Of a stretch of 6,672 nt of DNA, positions 6,252 through 6,672 are shown piece by piece (position 1 is the first letter of the stretch; the number at the start of each line of letters is the position of its first letter). The DNA is taken from positions 1 to 6,672 of the forward strand of contig JAISRU010000296.1 of assembly GCA_031273515.1 (NCBI GenBank), written 5' to 3'. Under the pieces are notes generated by a model, which worked only from the letters and a program-made list of their open reading frames with translations, was not told the DNA's origin and searched no databases. The position numbers were made by a program, and so were the translations under genes. This stretch comes from Bacteroidales bacterium (lineage in GTDB: Bacteria > Bacteroidota > Bacteroidia > Bacteroidales > WCHB1-69).

Positions 6252-6390
6252 ACGTCATTGTAAACTCCAGTCATTGAGCTTGTAGAAATGAGCGGAGTGT
6301 GGCAATTAAAATTCGTAAACATAAAGGATGTACAAAGAAGATTACGAACGAATACTCTGGATTGCCACGTCGCTTCGCTCGCAATGACGT
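6252..6390. repeat. Palindromic interspersed element of the GTCATTGCGAGCGAAGCGAC type (MITE-like)
   Basis: The ends are a perfect 9-base inverted repeat: ACGTCATTG at 6252-6260 and CAATGACGT at 6382-6390. Further inward, GTCATTG (6270-6276) matches CAATGAC (6382-6388), GTGGCAAT (6299-6306) matches ATTGCCAC (6361-6368) and TTCGTAA (6312-6318) matches TTACGAA (6342-6348). The whole can fold into a long interrupted stem. The right arm (6357-6389) has the form of the dispersed bacterial repeat with GCAATGACG and CGCTTCGCTCGC, known from many phyla by recollection. It has no coding capacity, so any mobility would need a transposase supplied elsewhere. Confidence 0.75.
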
Positions 6391-6423
6391 TGATAATAAA
6401 ATAAATAGAAAACATAAATATAT

Positions 6424-6454
6424 AAAAAAAGCCGCTCAAATACATGAACGGCTT
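6424..6454 (-). terminator. Rho-independent terminator of the minus-strand gene
   Basis: Read on the minus strand, AAGCCG (complement of 6449-6454) pairs with CGGCTT (complement of 6429-6434). Two or three more pairs can form beyond a single mismatch, and a run of seven T residues (complement of 6424-6430) is formed by and just past the stem. It lies about 20 bases after the stop of the gene at 6474-6672. On the plus strand the stem is followed by an A-run, so it should not terminate the SNF2 transcript efficiently. Confidence 0.85.
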
Positions 6455-6473
6455 CAAAAAAAAGTCAAAACTT

Positions 6474-6672
6474 TTAATTAGACTCCTTCGCCCCTTCAAG
6501 TCTTGATTTTTTGACTCCTGTTTCAGCAGGTTTAGCTTCCGGTTTAGCTTCCGGTTTTGGTTCCGATTTGGTAACAGTAGATTTTTTTGCCGTCGGCTTA
6601 GCCTGAGCTTCTGCCAATGCAATCGAATCAGCGATATGTTGCTCTGCTGCCAATCTGGCTGCTTCTTCTGCT
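6474..6672 (-). CDS. C-terminal end of an Ala-rich, Lys/Pro/Glu-tailed protein of unknown function (5' end outside window)
   Basis: The minus-strand frame is open from the right edge to a TAA at 6474-6476, giving the last 65 residues. The first part is Ala/Glu-rich and probably helical or coiled-coil (AEEAARLAAEQHIADSIALA). It then becomes a low-complexity Lys/Pro/Glu tail (KPTAKKS, SEPKPEAKPEAKPAE) and ends KSRLEGAKESN. A strong intrinsic terminator directly follows, which supports this frame over the overlapping frame at 6245-6622. Such tails occur on envelope-spanning, ribosome-associated or DNA-binding proteins, and nothing here separates these. The PEAK stretch comes from a 12-base tandem repeat in the DNA. 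The gene converges on the SNF2 gene. Confidence 0.75.
   Translation of the reverse strand, partial: AEEAARLAAEQHIADSIALAEAQAKPTAKKSTVTKSEPKPEAKPEAKPAETGVKKSRLEGAKESN
6529..6564 (-). repeat. 12-base in-frame tandem repeat within the minus-strand gene
   Basis: GGTTTAGCTTCC occurs exactly at 6529-6540 and 6541-6552, and in degenerate form (10 of 12) at 6553-6564. Twelve bases is four codons, so copy-number changes keep the frame. On the minus strand it encodes the EPKP-EAKP-EAKP run of the tail. It is a candidate for length variation between strains. Confidence 0.85.

Larger units (their letters stand above)
6073..6473. other. Non-coding repeat-rich spacer between convergent genes
   Basis: About 400 bases lie between the SNF2 stop and the stop of the minus-strand gene. 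They hold AATTGAG repeat copy 3 (6079-6096), a GC-rich hairpin region (6122-6177), a perfect small hairpin (6203-6218), a palindromic element (6252-6390) and a minus-strand terminator (6424-6454). Open frames across it (for example 6245-6622 minus and 6299-6481 plus) follow the palindromic repeat and have no protein-like character. No plus-strand terminator with a T-tract is obvious for the SNF2 gene. Confidence 0.7.

Noticed and set aside
6245..6622. 125-residue minus-strand open frame overlapping the right-end gene
   Set aside because: It runs through the intrinsic terminator and the palindromic element, and is out of frame with the better-supported Ala-rich coding sequence at 6474-6672.

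Overview
The window looks like part of the chromosome of an anaerobic Bacteroidota, probably Bacteroidales. Three things point this way: a TAnnTTTG-type promoter with no Shine-Dalgarno sequence before the start codons, a short signal-peptide protein and a lipoprotein of the type common in that group, and the tail of a PAS-containing protein that resembles the C-terminus of sensory [FeFe]-hydrogenase-like proteins. This assignment is inferred from sequence style. There is no rRNA or tRNA gene to confirm it.

Layout. (1) Positions 1-1592 hold a tight plus-strand run of three genes: the 3' end of the PAS protein, a two-membrane-segment exported protein of unknown function, and a small lipoprotein. 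The gaps are about 10 bases, so they are probably co-transcribed. (2) Positions 1593-2013 are a non-coding mosaic of repeats: an AATTGAGAATTGAAA-type tract touching the lipoprotein stop codon, an imperfect 34-37-base inverted repeat with arms about 180 bases apart, a block of ACAGATT motifs every 9-10 bases, a CAATTCTC tandem repeat, and then a Bacteroidota promoter. (3) Positions 2014-6072 encode one very large SNF2-family ATPase (1352 aa) with every classical helicase motif intact. (4) Positions 6073-6473 are again non-coding and repeat-rich: a third copy of the AATTGAGAATTG motif just after the SNF2 stop, two small hairpins, a palindromic element of about 139 bases of the GTCATTGCGAGCGAAGCGAC type, and a Rho-independent terminator for the minus strand. 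(5) Positions 6474-6672 hold the C-terminal end of a minus-strand gene with an Ala-rich, then Lys/Pro/Glu-rich tail, convergent with the SNF2 gene.

The SNF2 gene appears to be a single-gene transcription unit with its own promoter. It is isolated from its neighbours by repeat-packed spacers, and short repeats in opposite orientation bracket it. I see no methylase, nuclease or phospholipase-D partner that would place it in a known SNF2-containing defence system such as DISARM. I found no clearly new multi-gene system. The most unusual content is the layered repeat architecture of the two spacers and the large, poorly characterised N-terminal half of the SNF2 protein.
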